Notes: generated by a model from the sequence alone, not told the origin. DNA of 53,947 bases from Alphaproteobacteria bacterium (GCA_029941135.1 JAPYRI010000009.1:1-53947); one strand, 5' to 3'. Shown: positions 18,043-27,169, counted from the stretch's first letter. Numbers and translations are program-made.

Positions 18043-19286
18043 TGACGGAGCCGCAAATCATCACCTTCGGCTGCCGAATGAATGCGTTCGAGTCGGAAGT
18101 GATGCGCCGTAATGTCAAACAAGCGGGGCTCAACGAAGCGGTGATCATCAACACGTGCACGGTGACCGCCGAAGCCACCCGCCAGGCTCGGCAGTCGATC
18201 CGCCGCGCCCGCCGCGAGCGGCCACGGGCAAAGATAATCGTGACCGGCTGCGCGGCCCAACTAGACCCCGAAAGTTTTGCCAGCATGCCCGAGGTGGACC
18301 GGGTTCTCGGTAACGCGGAGAAGCTCGACGCCGCTAACTTCGGCGCCGACCTCGACGAGCGGGTGCTGGTAAACGACATCATGTCGGTGACCGAAAACGC
18401 CGGGCATTTGATCGATGGCTTCGACGGGCGCGCGCGTGCCTTTGTTCAAATCCAGAACGGCTGCGATCACCGTTGCACGTTTTGTATTATTCCGTTTGCG
18501 CGCGGTCCCAGCCGCAGCGTGGCGCGCGGTGCGATTGTCGCGCAAGTGCAGCAATTGGTCGAGAACGGATACAATGAAGTGGTACTGACCGGCGTCAATA
18601 TCACCGACTATGGCCGCGATTTGCCGGGCGCGCCCAGCTTGAGCCACTTGATTGAAAGTTTGCTTGCACAAGTCCCCAACCTTAAACGGCTGCGCCTATC
18701 GTCGATTGATCCGGTTGATGTGGACGCTCGTCTTATAGACTTGCTTGGCAATCAGCCGCGCCTCATGCCCCATTTGCACCTGAGCCTTCAGGCCGGCGAT
18801 GACATGGTATTGAAGCGCATGAAGCGTCGCCACACCCGCACTGATGCGATTAAAACATGCGAAAAGATACGGAATTTGCGTCCCGACACCGTCTTCGGCG
18901 CCGATTTGATTGCTGGTTTCCCGACTGAATCCGACGCCATGTTCGAAAACTCATTGCGCCTTGTGGACGACTGCGGGCTCACATACTTGCATGTGTTTCC
19001 CTATTCAGTCCGGCCAGGCACACCCGCTGCCAAAATGCCGCAAACGCCGGGCCCGATTGCAAAGGCGCGGGCCGCCAAATTGCGGGCGGCAGGCACGCGC
19101 GCCTTGCAGACCTACCTGGATCGCCAAACCGGCACGGAGACCGACGTGCTGATGGAAACCGACCATGGGGGGCGCACGCCTCAGTTTGCCGGTATCAAAT
19201 TCGCTGAAGCGCAGACCGCCGGTGCCATCGTGCGTGCGCGTGTCCTGGGCCGCAAAGAAAATACTTTGCTTGGTGTCACGCTGTGA
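18042..19286 (+). CDS. mtaB: tRNA t6A37 methylthiotransferase MtaB
   Basis: Radical-SAM methylthiotransferase that adds a methylthio group to t6A37 in ANN-decoding tRNAs. Domains in order: UPF0004 with cluster cysteines in FGCRMNAFESE, NTCTVTAEA and VTGCAAQ; a radical-SAM core with CDHRCTFCIIPFARG; and a C-terminal TRAM region. The CDHRCTFC wording and 414-residue length fit MtaB rather than MiaB or RimO. ATG 18042 overlaps the dapF stop; a GTG three bases earlier is an alternative. Confidence 0.93.
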   Translation: MTEPQIITFGCRMNAFESEVMRRNVKQAGLNEAVIINTCTVTAEATRQARQSIRRARRERPRAKIIVTGCAAQLDPESFASMPEVDRVLGNAEKLDAANFGADLDERVLVNDIMSVTENAGHLIDGFDGRARAFVQIQNGCDHRCTFCIIPFARGPSRSVARGAIVAQVQQLVENGYNEVVLTGVNITDYGRDLPGAPSLSHLIESLLAQVPNLKRLRLSSIDPVDVDARLIDLLGNQPRLMPHLHLSLQAGDDMVLKRMKRRHTRTDAIKTCEKIRNLRPDTVFGADLIAGFPTESDAMFENSLRLVDDCGLTYLHVFPYSVRPGTPAAKMPQTPGPIAKARAAKLRAAGTRALQTYLDRQTGTETDVLMETDHGGRTPQFAGIKFAEAQTAGAIVRARVLGRKENTLLGVTL

Positions 19287-20242
19287 CGACAGATGCCGGG
19301 CCAGAAAACGGGCAAGGGTTTTTTACGCGGCTAAAGTCCGGCTTATCACACAGCAAAACCGCGCTGTCAGACGGTATTGCCGGCATTTTCAACAAACGCA
19401 AACTCGACGACGACACTTTGGATGAGTTGGAAGACCTGCTGATCACATCGGACATCGGGGTTGAGGTCGCAGCAGCGGTCACCGGCCAATTGCGGCAAAC
19501 CCGCTACAACAAGGAAATTACCGCCGACGAAGTGCGCGCGGCGCTGGCGGAAGAGGTTGCCAGTATCCTCGCGCCGGTGGCCTTGCCTCTCGCCATTGAT
19601 CCCACCCGCAAACCCCATGTCATATTGGTGGTGGGCGTGAACGGTACCGGCAAAACCACGACCATCGGCAAACTCGCGCAGCAACTGCGGGATGATGGCA
19701 AATCCGTCATGCTGGCGGCGGGTGATACCTTCCGCGCGGCCGCCATCGAGCAATTGCAAATCTGGGGTGAGCGTACCAATTGCCCGGTCGTCGCGGGCAA
19801 AGTGGGGGCGGATGCGGCGGGTCTGGCGTTTGACGCGCTTGCGCGCGCGCGCGCCGACAACATCGACGTGTTACTCGTGGATACAGCCGGCCGCCTCCAG
19901 AACAAAGCCAACCTGATGGCCGAACTGGAAAAAGTGGTGCGGGTGATACGCAAGCTCGATGCCGACGCGCCCCATTCGACGTTACTCGTGCTCGATGCCA
20001 CCACCGGGCAGAACGCGCTCAATCAAGTCGAGGTATTTCAGCAAGTGGCTGACGTGTCCGGCTTGATCATGACCAAACTAGACGGCACCGCGCGCGGCGG
20101 TATTTTGGTCGCCATTGCGCGCCGATTTGGCTTGCCCATCCACGCGATCGGGGTCGGCGAGGGGGTTAACGACATGCAGGCCTTCGATGCCACCGGTTTT
20201 GCCCACGCACTCGCCGATGTGGAAATAAACGGCAAGTCTTAG
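19283..20242 (+). CDS. ftsY: Signal recognition particle receptor FtsY
   Basis: Membrane-associated SRP receptor GTPase. The 319-residue protein has an NG core (GVNGTGKTTTIGKLAQQL, DTAGRLQNKANLM, TKLDGTARGG) and only a short N-terminal segment (GFFTRLKSGLSHSKTALSDG) in place of the long acidic A domain of E. coli, as is common in alphaproteobacteria. It starts with GTG overlapping the mtaB stop (GTGA). Its stop overlaps that of the convergent NUDIX gene by four bases. Confidence 0.97.
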   Translation: MTTDAGPENGQGFFTRLKSGLSHSKTALSDGIAGIFNKRKLDDDTLDELEDLLITSDIGVEVAAAVTGQLRQTRYNKEITADEVRAALAEEVASILAPVALPLAIDPTRKPHVILVVGVNGTGKTTTIGKLAQQLRDDGKSVMLAAGDTFRAAAIEQLQIWGERTNCPVVAGKVGADAAGLAFDALARARADNIDVLLVDTAGRLQNKANLMAELEKVVRVIRKLDADAPHSTLLVLDATTGQNALNQVEVFQQVADVSGLIMTKLDGTARGGILVAIARRFGLPIHAIGVGEGVNDMQAFDATGFAHALADVEINGKS

Positions 20243-20772
20243 TCTAGGATCATGCCCGGTGGATTAGTAAAAGGCGCGAAATCTATTCGGTCTCCGGCCT
20301 CGCGAAAATGTTCCAAAGCCCAGGTAACCGTCGGAAACGCGAGGTCAGACCAGGGTATTTCATCCCAGGCGTAAAGACCCACTTCGAGGCTTTCGATCCC
20401 CGGCGCCACATTGTCCGACACCAGTTTCGCCCGGTACATGAGCTGCACCTGACTAATGCGCGGAATGGTGTAAATGCCGAGCAAGGCGTCAATCTCGATT
20501 TTTGCCATGGCTTCTTCGTCGGCCTCACGGGCGGCGCCATGTTCCGGGCTTTCGTTCTCTTCCAAAAAACCGGCCGGGATGGTCCAATAGCCCAAGCGCG
20601 GATCAATTGCGCGCTTGCACAAGAGTATTTTGTCGCCCCAAGTGCACACCGCGCCGACGACAATCTTGGGATTCTCGTAATGAATCCACCCGCAGTCGTC
20701 GCACACCTGGCGCTTTAAATTATCGCCGGTAGGGATTTTCCATGAAAAAGAATGATCGCCGGTGTCACTCAT
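20239..20772 (-). CDS. NUDIX hydrolase with N-terminal zinc-ribbon-like segment
   Basis: 177 residues. A CDDCG pair followed by WIHYENPKIVVG precedes the NUDIX box GFLEENESPEHGAAREADEE (about residues 68-87), which keeps the Mg-binding REx2EE core. The CxxCG...H.ENPK arrangement is known from COG1051-type nucleotide pyrophosphohydrolases (ADP-ribose or NADH type); the actual substrate is unknown. Its ATG overlaps the stop of the upstream 116-residue gene (ATGA), so the two are probably one transcription unit behind a CtrA-type promoter. Confidence 0.85.
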   Translation of the reverse strand: MSDTGDHSFSWKIPTGDNLKRQVCDDCGWIHYENPKIVVGAVCTWGDKILLCKRAIDPRLGYWTIPAGFLEENESPEHGAAREADEEAMAKIEIDALLGIYTIPRISQVQLMYRAKLVSDNVAPGIESLEVGLYAWDEIPWSDLAFPTVTWALEHFREAGDRIDFAPFTNPPGMILD

Positions 20773-21119
20773 AGCTCAAGTTTGGCATGGCAAAGCAAGA
20801 GGGTCCAGCCTGGAGCTGGCTTGTCATACGTAATGTCGAAAATCGAACCGGGTGAGGTGTAGGCTTGATCGCGGTTGCCTGCCAAGGGGGCTTCGCGCAA
20901 ATTTGCATTCCCTTGGATGCCATCGGTCTCGACCTGACCGCTTGCATTTATGACAATGTGAGGGGGTTCCAGTTCTGACTTTTCCGCACGCACGCCGCGT
21001 GGCGCCGAACCGCCATCCGCTGCACCACTGTCTTTTGTCCGTTTCTCCGAATTTCTCTGGACTGTCTGCACTTGCGACGATAGTGCGGCAAACAAAGCAT
21101 TCGTCGGGGTCACCTGCAT
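20769..21119 (-). CDS. Unknown 116-residue protein
   Basis: No family recognised. The protein starts MQVTPTNALFAALSSQVQTV, has a charged, Gly/Ser-rich middle (about residues 22-50), and a more ordered second half with YTSPGSIFDITYDK. No signal peptide, membrane segment or Cys motif. It is translationally coupled to the NUDIX gene (4-base overlap). The 107 bases before it carry two GANTC sites and a TTAA-N7-TTAA box, which suggests cell-cycle-controlled expression. The frame has no competing long frame on this strand and sits neatly between neighbours, so it is probably a real gene. Confidence 0.65.
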   Translation of the reverse strand: MQVTPTNALFAALSSQVQTVQRNSEKRTKDSGAADGGSAPRGVRAEKSELEPPHIVINASGQVETDGIQGNANLREAPLAGNRDQAYTSPGSIFDITYDKPAPGWTLLLCHAKLEL

Positions 21120-21157
21120 GGGCTATCAATCCGTCTTAAGTATTTGTGGGGACGGCG

Positions 21158-21220
21158 GATTCTCCGAGTCGCCAGCTAATGTCGCAGATCGCGGTTATTT
21201 ATTCATTAACGACCGGTTAA
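21158..21220 (-). promoter_or_regulatory. CtrA-type box plus paired GANTC sites
   Basis: TTAACGACCGGTTAA (21206-21220) is an exact TTAA-N7-TTAA, the consensus bound by the alphaproteobacterial master regulator CtrA. GATTC (21158-21162) and GAGTC (21166-21170) are two CcrM-type GANTC sites 8 bases apart, lying between the box and the start codon at 21119. The region reads toward the 116-residue and NUDIX genes. A clear -10 was not identified. Confidence 0.55.
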
Positions 21221-21226
21221 GTTTTT

Positions 21227-22621
21227 TTAACGCGAGGTTAACGACCTTAACTGCTCGGCGATGACAGATCTACGGGGGTCATTGGCCGCCAGCCCGGCGA
21301 GCGCTTTTTCCCACAAAGGCCGTGTTTGTTCAGGCTGCCCGACTTGCAAATAACCAAGGCCCGAAAACCAGAGGCCATCATAGTTACCGGGGTCCAGGGT
21401 AAGTACCCGACGGAACGCCGCGATTATCGGAGGGGGCACGGGGATACCTTTTGTGACGTTTTTGAGATTTGCATGCGCGCTCGCCAATTGGGCATCAAGG
21501 TCATTGGGCCGCAAACCGGCCGCTCTCGCGTACGCATTCGCCGATGCGACAGTGTCTCCCAACACTGAATGTGCGCGCCCGAGACGCATCCAACCGTCAG
21601 CATCACTCGGATTGTCTTCAAGTTTTTTGGCCAGCCGATCGACCATACTACGCACGAAAGCGTCTCGCTCTTCGTCGGTCAGCTCGGCGGCGGCGGCCAT
21701 GTCTGCCGCCGACGGACCTACCGCCGCCGGTGTCTGCGCAAACCGCGCAGCTTCGATGCCAAGCGCCGCCGCGGCGTCGTCAATGTCTTTTTGCAGACCG
21801 GGCAGCCAGGGGGCCCCAGGTTCGCTTCCCCGAGCGAGCGCCACCCAGCCATCATAGGCGAGCCGGTATTGCCCTGCTTGAAAGCGCGAAAGCCCGACAT
21901 AATAGCGCGCCGCCGGGATGCCGTGATCGATCTTGAGCGCCGCCTCGAACGCCTTTAGAGCGCGCGGCGTCACCGTACCCTCGGCAGCAAATACCAGATT
22001 TTCCCCTTCATAGGCGCGCAAATCCCCGTCACTGGGAAGCAGCTCCGCTGCACGCGCGTAGGCCGTGGCGGCTTCACGGTAACGGGCCAATTCCTGCAAG
22101 GTCCGGCCGAGCAACCGCCAGCCATCGCCATCGTCAGGAACCTCGTTAAGCCGCGCGGCCAGATTGTCGGCGAGGGTGGACAGCTCACCAGCGAGTACGG
22201 CAGGCGTCACCCCGCCGGAGGCAGCCTCGCGCCCGGCCAGTGGCATGTCCGGCATTCGGGGAGAGCCCAGCTCATCGTACAGAAAGTATGCGCCCGCCAG
22301 TACGGTCACGATAACCAGGGGAATGAGCAGGCGCCGAGCGCCAGTTTGATAATTCATAGCGGGCTCTTTCATCAGTATGTCTTCAGCGTCCCGTGCGCGG
22401 CCGGCGCGCAATAGACGACGTTCAATTTCCAAGCGCGCGGCATCAGCTTCGTCAGCCGGCAGGGCGCCACTTGCGGCGTCCAGGTTAACTTCGCGCAATT
22501 GGGCTTTATAGACTTCTATATCATAGGCGCCCCGGCGTAGCCGGCCGGGCGACCGCCACAGGGGGAACAAAAGCGCCAACGCTGCCGCCAGCGTAAGCAC
22601 GCCGAAGCTCATCCACAGCAT
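21227..22621 (-). CDS. ccmI: Cytochrome c maturation protein CcmI
   Basis: Apocytochrome c chaperone of system I. The 464-residue protein has an N-terminal transmembrane segment (LTLAAALALLFPLW), the CcmI-1 loop (YKAQLREVNLDAASGALPAD), a second membrane segment near residue 105, and TPR repeats (for example DDGDGWRLLGRTLQELARYR and DADGWMRLGRAHSVLGD). It closes the ccmABCDEFGHI run, 36 bases after ccmH. A CtrA-type box overlaps the region just past its stop. Confidence 0.92.
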   Translation of the reverse strand: MLWMSFGVLTLAAALALLFPLWRSPGRLRRGAYDIEVYKAQLREVNLDAASGALPADEADAARLEIERRLLRAGRARDAEDILMKEPAMNYQTGARRLLIPLVIVTVLAGAYFLYDELGSPRMPDMPLAGREAASGGVTPAVLAGELSTLADNLAARLNEVPDDGDGWRLLGRTLQELARYREAATAYARAAELLPSDGDLRAYEGENLVFAAEGTVTPRALKAFEAALKIDHGIPAARYYVGLSRFQAGQYRLAYDGWVALARGSEPGAPWLPGLQKDIDDAAAALGIEAARFAQTPAAVGPSAADMAAAAELTDEERDAFVRSMVDRLAKKLEDNPSDADGWMRLGRAHSVLGDTVASANAYARAAGLRPNDLDAQLASAHANLKNVTKGIPVPPPIIAAFRRVLTLDPGNYDGLWFSGLGYLQVGQPEQTRPLWEKALAGLAANDPRRSVIAEQLRSLTSR

Positions 22622-22657
22622 GGCGCGTACTGCTGGATAGGATCTCCGGGCATTGGA

Positions 22658-23158
22658 TTACCCGTCATCCGCGTCATTTAACAATGACTTCAATTGGTTT
22701 CGTTCTTCCGCACTCAGGCTCTCAACCTTTTCTTCCCTTCGACCCCGTCGTCGGTAAACCCCGAGACCCAACCAAGCGGCCAATGCGAGCAGCAATAGCG
22801 GCCCAAACCACAGTAACCAGGTTGTGAACTTGAGAGGCGGTTGCAAAAGCACCCAATCCCCATAGCGATCAACCAGAAAAGTGCGCGCTTCTTCGTCCGT
22901 GTCTCCAGCGACAACGCGTTCGCGCACGATGGTGCGCAGATCGCGGGCCAGGTCGGCGTTGGAGTCGGAGATCGACTGGTTTTGACACACTAGGCAGCGT
23001 AAATCCAAAAACAACGCCTGCGCCCGGGCTTCCAGTGCGGAGTCGTCCAACGGCGGGTCGACCGCGACCGCCTGCGCTATTCCTGGGAGCAGGGCCACCT
23101 GCAAAATAACCAGTAATAAAGCGCCTCTTATTAATCGAGATGTTTTTACTTTGAACAT
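22658..23158 (-). CDS. ccmH: Cytochrome c maturation protein CcmH
   Basis: Membrane-anchored thiol-reductase component of the heme-lyase complex. It carries the redox motif RCLVCQNQS in the periplasmic domain, after a signal-anchor (IRGALLLVILQVALL), and a C-terminal transmembrane helix (LWFGPLLLLALAAWLGLGVY). The start at 23158 gives 166 residues and overlaps the end of ccmG by 13 bases; an in-frame start at 23191 lies deeper inside ccmG and is less likely. Confidence 0.95.
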   Translation of the reverse strand: MFKVKTSRLIRGALLLVILQVALLPGIAQAVAVDPPLDDSALEARAQALFLDLRCLVCQNQSISDSNADLARDLRTIVRERVVAGDTDEEARTFLVDRYGDWVLLQPPLKFTTWLLWFGPLLLLALAAWLGLGVYRRRGRREEKVESLSAEERNQLKSLLNDADDG

Positions 23159-23697
23159 TGGTCGCCACCGCGCGCAATGGTATCCAGACACTCGAGAAAT
23201 GCTGTCGTTCGATCACTGTTATCGAGGGGTCCCAAGTACTTCATACGAATACGGCCCGCGCCATCGACAATGAACGTTTCCGGTACGCCATAAACGCCCC
23301 AGTCGATGCTGACCCGGCCCTCAAGGTCGGCCCCAATGCGGGCAAACGGATCGCCCACTTCAGCCAACCATTTTGCGACTTTTTCCGGTTTGTCTTTGTA
23401 ATTGATGCCGTTTACCGTCGCCCTGCCTGATTTTGCCAATTGCATCAAAAATGGATGCTCATCGCGGCACGGCAAACACCAAGAAGCAAATACATTGACG
23501 ACTTGCACGCTGCCGGTACGCAGATTGTCGCTCGCAAGACCATTGGTTTTGCCTTCGAGAGGCGGCAACTGAAAGTCGGGAACAGGCAAATTAATCAGTG
23601 CCGAAGGAATTTCCTTGGGCTTTAACGTGAGCCCAACCCCCAGTGACACGACGACAACGACGAACAAAATAAACGGGACTAAATGGCGAAACGACAT
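23146..23697 (-). CDS. ccmG: Thiol:disulfide interchange protein CcmG/DsbE
   Basis: Periplasmic membrane-tethered thioredoxin that reduces apocytochrome c or CcmH. It has an N-terminal anchor (LVPFILFVVVVVSLGVGL), the active site ASWCLPCRDE, and the cis-Pro loop YGVPETFIVD. ATG 23697 is two bases after the ccmF stop and fits the family start MSFRHLVPF, so a 44-residue in-frame extension into ccmF is rejected. Length 183 is usual. Confidence 0.95.
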   Translation of the reverse strand: MSFRHLVPFILFVVVVVSLGVGLTLKPKEIPSALINLPVPDFQLPPLEGKTNGLASDNLRTGSVQVVNVFASWCLPCRDEHPFLMQLAKSGRATVNGINYKDKPEKVAKWLAEVGDPFARIGADLEGRVSIDWGVYGVPETFIVDGAGRIRMKYLGPLDNSDRTTAFLECLDTIARGGDQCSK

Positions 23698-23699
23698 GC

Positions 23700-25688
23700 T
23701 CAGGCCACTTCTTGTGCAGCCGGGGACTTGAGCAGGCGGCGGCGCGCGGGCGCGCCCACCCGGTGACGGCGATCCATGAGCGACATCAGCCCGCCCAACA
23801 TCATCACCAACGCGCCACCCCAAATCCACGAAACCAGGGGCTTATAGTATATCCGTGTTGACCAACCGCCAGTGCCATTGGGGTCGCCCACCACGGCGTA
23901 CAAGTCACCGCTGATCATGGGGTAGATCGCGGCTTCGGTGGTGGTCATCGGCGGTACCGGGTAGTGGCGCTGCTCAGGGCTCAGACGCACGAACGGCGCC
24001 CCCTTGTGATGCACCTGAAATGTCCCGCGCACGGCCGTGTAGTTAGGTCCTGCCAGAGGCTCGCTGCCCTCGAAGGTAAAGCGATAATCGCCAACCTGAA
24101 CACTCTCCCCCGGCCGCATGATCTGCAGTTTCTCGATCTGCCAGGTTTCGGACGCGGTGACCCCGAGTATAAAAATCGCCACGCCCAAATGCGCGATGGC
24201 GTTACCCCAAGTAGCGGTTGGGGTGCGCGCGAGGCGGATCAAACTTTGACCCACTTGTCCGGAGCTGAACTTTGCCCTCTCAGCCAAAATAGCCATGCAG
24301 CCGATCAACAGCCAGCCGGCCAAAGCCATGCCTGCCAGCGCCAGCGCCGAGCGGGCGTCGGCCCAGGTCAACGCGACAACGACCACCAGCATGGCCCCCA
24401 GCACGCCGGCTTTGAGGCGACCGGCGATGCCCAAGATGTCGCTGCGTTTCCACTTGAGCAGCGGACCTACCGCCATCAGTACTACCAGCGGCACCATTAT
24501 TGGAACGAACGTACGCTCAAAAAAAGGCGGCCCCACCGACACTTTTTCCCCGGTCAGCGCATCAAGGAACAGGGGATAGAGCGTCCCCAGAAATACCGTT
24601 CCCACGGCCGCCGCCAAAAACAGATTGTTGAGCACCAAAAAGCCTTCTCGGCTTATCGGCGCAAAATAGCCCCAGCCTTTAAGGCTCGACGCACGCGCGG
24701 CAAACAGCACCAGCGAACTGCCCACCACAATCACCAGGAAGGCGAGAATAAACACCCCGCGCGCGGGATCGGTGGCAAACGCGTGCACCGACGTAAGCAC
24801 GCCTGAGCGCACGAGGAAGGTCCCGAGCAGACTCAGGGAAAACGTCAATATGGCCAGCAGAACAGTCCAGGTTTTGAGCGCATCGCGCTTCTCGACCACA
24901 ATTACCGAATGCAACAACGCCGTGCCCGCAAGCCACGGCATGAAGGAGGCGTTTTCAACCGGATCCCAAAACCACCAGCCGCCCCAGCCGAGTTCGTAAT
25001 AAGCCCACCAGCTGCCCAAGGCGATGCCGCCGGTCAGCGCACACCACGCCCCCAGAACCCAGGGCCGCACCCAACGGCCCCAAACCGGATCAATCCGGCC
25101 TTCGATGAGGGCCGCGATGGCAAACGAAAACGCCGTCGAGAAACCGACATAGCCCAAATAGAGGAGCGGTGGGTGAAAGGCGAGGCCCGGGTCCTGCAAC
25201 AGCGGATTGAGGCCCCCACCATCCATAGGCGGCGGGAACACCCGCAAAAATGGATTGGACGTAAACACGACAAACAGGAGAAAACCGATACCGATAAGCG
25301 CTTGAACGGCCAAGACGCGCGCCCGAAAGGCAGCCGGCAAATTACGCCCAAATACGGCGACCGCCGCGCCAAAAAAAGTGAGGATCAATACCCACAGAAG
25401 GAGTGAACCCTCGTGATTGCCCCACACGCCGGCAATTTTGTAGAGCAAGGGTTTTGCGGAGTGCGAATTGTTGGCAACGTTGATGACCGAAAAATCCGAG
25501 GTGATAAAAGCGGTCATCAGACAACCGAAGGCAAGGGCCACCAGAAAAAACTGCACAATGGCTGCGGGCCGGGCCAGCCCGACCAGACCAACAATGCCGC
25601 GCCAAGCGCCGATCAACGGCAGGCTGCCTTGCAGCAGGGCCACGGCCAGCGCGAGAACGAGCGCGAAATGTCCGATTTCCGTGATCAT
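23700..25688 (-). CDS. ccmF: Cytochrome c heme lyase subunit CcmF
   Basis: Large membrane protein (662 residues, about 15 hydrophobic segments) that ligates heme to apocytochrome c. The WWD heme-handling motif is visible as GWGGWWFWDPVENASFMPWL; conserved histidines lie in NNSHSAKPLLYK, WGNHEGS and PPLLYLGYVGF contexts. It lies between ccmE (13-base gap) and ccmG (2-base gap). Confidence 0.97.
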   Translation of the reverse strand: MITEIGHFALVLALAVALLQGSLPLIGAWRGIVGLVGLARPAAIVQFFLVALAFGCLMTAFITSDFSVINVANNSHSAKPLLYKIAGVWGNHEGSLLLWVLILTFFGAAVAVFGRNLPAAFRARVLAVQALIGIGFLLFVVFTSNPFLRVFPPPMDGGGLNPLLQDPGLAFHPPLLYLGYVGFSTAFSFAIAALIEGRIDPVWGRWVRPWVLGAWCALTGGIALGSWWAYYELGWGGWWFWDPVENASFMPWLAGTALLHSVIVVEKRDALKTWTVLLAILTFSLSLLGTFLVRSGVLTSVHAFATDPARGVFILAFLVIVVGSSLVLFAARASSLKGWGYFAPISREGFLVLNNLFLAAAVGTVFLGTLYPLFLDALTGEKVSVGPPFFERTFVPIMVPLVVLMAVGPLLKWKRSDILGIAGRLKAGVLGAMLVVVVALTWADARSALALAGMALAGWLLIGCMAILAERAKFSSGQVGQSLIRLARTPTATWGNAIAHLGVAIFILGVTASETWQIEKLQIMRPGESVQVGDYRFTFEGSEPLAGPNYTAVRGTFQVHHKGAPFVRLSPEQRHYPVPPMTTTEAAIYPMISGDLYAVVGDPNGTGGWSTRIYYKPLVSWIWGGALVMMLGGLMSLMDRRHRVGAPARRRLLKSPAAQEVA

Positions 25689-25701
25689 CCAGTTTAGGTC
25701 C

Positions 25702-26166
25702 TTACCAGTTATCCGGAGCGTTTCGTCCCTTGTCGCCCTGCCACTTTCCGGATTTCTTCAGCGCCTCGGCAACTTCGGCCGGCATGTAATTCTCGTCGTG
25801 TTTCGCCAAAACATTGGACGCAACGAACACCCCATCAAGCCCCATCGCCCCCTCGGTCACCACACCTTGGCCTTCGCGGAACAAATCGGGCAACAAACCC
25901 CTGTACCTGACCGGCACCGCCGCCGACAAGTCAGTCACCCTAAATCGGGTTTCGATCCCGTCGTCGACTTTCTCAACACTGCCTTCCTCGACCAATCCAC
26001 CCAAGCGAAATCGCCGTCCGGGGTCAACATCACGGATCGCCAATTCGCTGGGGGTTAGAAAAAACACCAGGTTTTCGTCGAACGCGGTGAGCACCAGGGT
26101 TGCCGCCGCGCCCAGTACTGTCACTGCAACAATGACAAATATCAAGCGGCGACGCTTAGGTTTCAT
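25702..26166 (-). CDS. ccmE: Cytochrome c maturation heme chaperone CcmE
   Basis: Periplasmic OB-fold heme chaperone with an N-terminal anchor (RLIFVIVAVTVLGAAATL). The covalent heme histidine is in AKHDENYMP, and the conserved FREGQGVV and PSELA elements are present. 154 residues. Its ATG overlaps the ccmD stop by four bases. Confidence 0.96.
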   Translation of the reverse strand: MKPKRRRLIFVIVAVTVLGAAATLVLTAFDENLVFFLTPSELAIRDVDPGRRFRLGGLVEEGSVEKVDDGIETRFRVTDLSAAVPVRYRGLLPDLFREGQGVVTEGAMGLDGVFVASNVLAKHDENYMPAEVAEALKKSGKWQGDKGRNAPDNW

Positions 26167-26360
26167 GGATCAATTCCAGGCTGTTCGGTTGCAGCCCGTC
26201 GACGCCGGGGATGCCGTGCTTCCAGATCGCCGAGGACTTTTTGGTTGGCGGTCACCGCGCGCCAAGATGTGATCGCGACCCAGGCAAGAACAATCGTCGC
26301 CACCCCAAACGATGACCATACGTAAGTTCCATAACCTCCCATATGCAAAAATTCGGTCAC
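26163..26360 (-). CDS. ccmD: Heme exporter small subunit CcmD
   Basis: A 65-residue single-pass membrane protein that helps release holo-CcmE from CcmC. The diagnostic start is MTEFLHMGGYGTYVWSSFG, followed by a hydrophobic helix and a basic tail. Translation begins at GTG 26360, which overlaps the ccmC stop (GTGA); its stop overlaps the ccmE ATG. A longer frame to 26561 reads into ccmC and is not real. Confidence 0.9.
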   Translation of the reverse strand: MTEFLHMGGYGTYVWSSFGVATIVLAWVAITSWRAVTANQKVLGDLEARHPRRRRAATEQPGIDP

Positions 26361-27103
26361 GATATAATCCCCTGCGCCTGCATCAGCCGCACACTGTGAA
26401 TGCGACGAGCCAGTACTTCCGCCTTGATGCGCCAAAGCAAAACAACAACAAAATAGGCAGTGAACCCCGCCGCCATCACCAACAATGGGATCAGGATAGA
26501 CGCGTGGATTGCCGGGCCGTCCATCCGCACAACACTGGCCGGTTGATGGAGCGTATTCCACCAGTCGACCGAAAATTTGATAATCGGCAAATTGACCGAC
26601 CCCACCAGCGCCAGTATGGCCGCGGCCTTGGCGCCGCGCACCGGGTCATCAATGGTTTGCCACAGTGCCATATAGCCGATGTATAGAAACAGCAGGATCA
26701 ACATCGAGGTCAGCCGCGCGTCCCACACCCACCACGTGCCCCACATGGGTTTGCCCCAGAGCGACCCGGTCACCAGCGCTATCAGCGTAAACGCGGCGCC
26801 AATGGGCGCAGCTGATTTGGCCGCGATTTCGGCCAAGGGCTGTTTCCACACGAGGCCGACCACACTCGCACCCGCAATGACCACATAAGTGAACATGGCC
26901 ATCCAGGCGGCGGGCACGTGTACGAACATGATCCGCACCGTATCGCCTTGCTGGTAGTCGGCGGGCGCAACCACCAGACCGAGATAAAGCCCGGCGCCAA
27001 TCAGAGCGATCGCCAAACCGGCGGCCCAAGGCAAGATGGCATCGCTCAGGCGCAAAAATCGGGTCGGATTAGCCAAACCATGGATAAAAGTGGAAAGGGT
27101 CAA
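26357..27103 (-). CDS. ccmC: Heme exporter protein CcmC
   Basis: Six-helix membrane protein that delivers heme to CcmE. The WWD signature appears as WGTWWVWDARLTS and the conserved periplasmic histidines are in MFVHVPAAWMA and the SVDWWNTLHQPASV region. 248 residues. Unlike the other tightly joined ccm genes it is separated from ccmB by 139 bases containing two hairpins. Confidence 0.96.
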   Translation of the reverse strand: MTLSTFIHGLANPTRFLRLSDAILPWAAGLAIALIGAGLYLGLVVAPADYQQGDTVRIMFVHVPAAWMAMFTYVVIAGASVVGLVWKQPLAEIAAKSAAPIGAAFTLIALVTGSLWGKPMWGTWWVWDARLTSMLILLFLYIGYMALWQTIDDPVRGAKAAAILALVGSVNLPIIKFSVDWWNTLHQPASVVRMDGPAIHASILIPLLVMAAGFTAYFVVVLLWRIKAEVLARRIHSVRLMQAQGIIS

Positions 27104-27112
27104 CTGTTCATA

Positions 27113-27169
27113 CCCGCTATTGCGGGCCCTTGGGTCAGGTCGTTGCGGGAACCTACCACTCGAAAGTGG
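27113..27169. other. Two perfect hairpins in the ccmB-ccmC gap
   Basis: CCCGC-TATT-GCGGG (27113-27126) and CCACT-CGAA-AGTGG (27156-27169) are 5-bp stems with tetraloops. They lie in the 139-base gap between ccmB and ccmC, the only long gap in the cluster. Neither has a T tract. They may shape stability or relative expression of the ccmAB and ccmC-I parts of the message. Confidence 0.35.

Noticed and set aside
23964-24806. 280-codon plus-strand frame opposite ccmF
   Set aside because: Antisense to the clear CcmF membrane segments; composition (His/Arg/Gln-rich) is that of a reverse-strand shadow.
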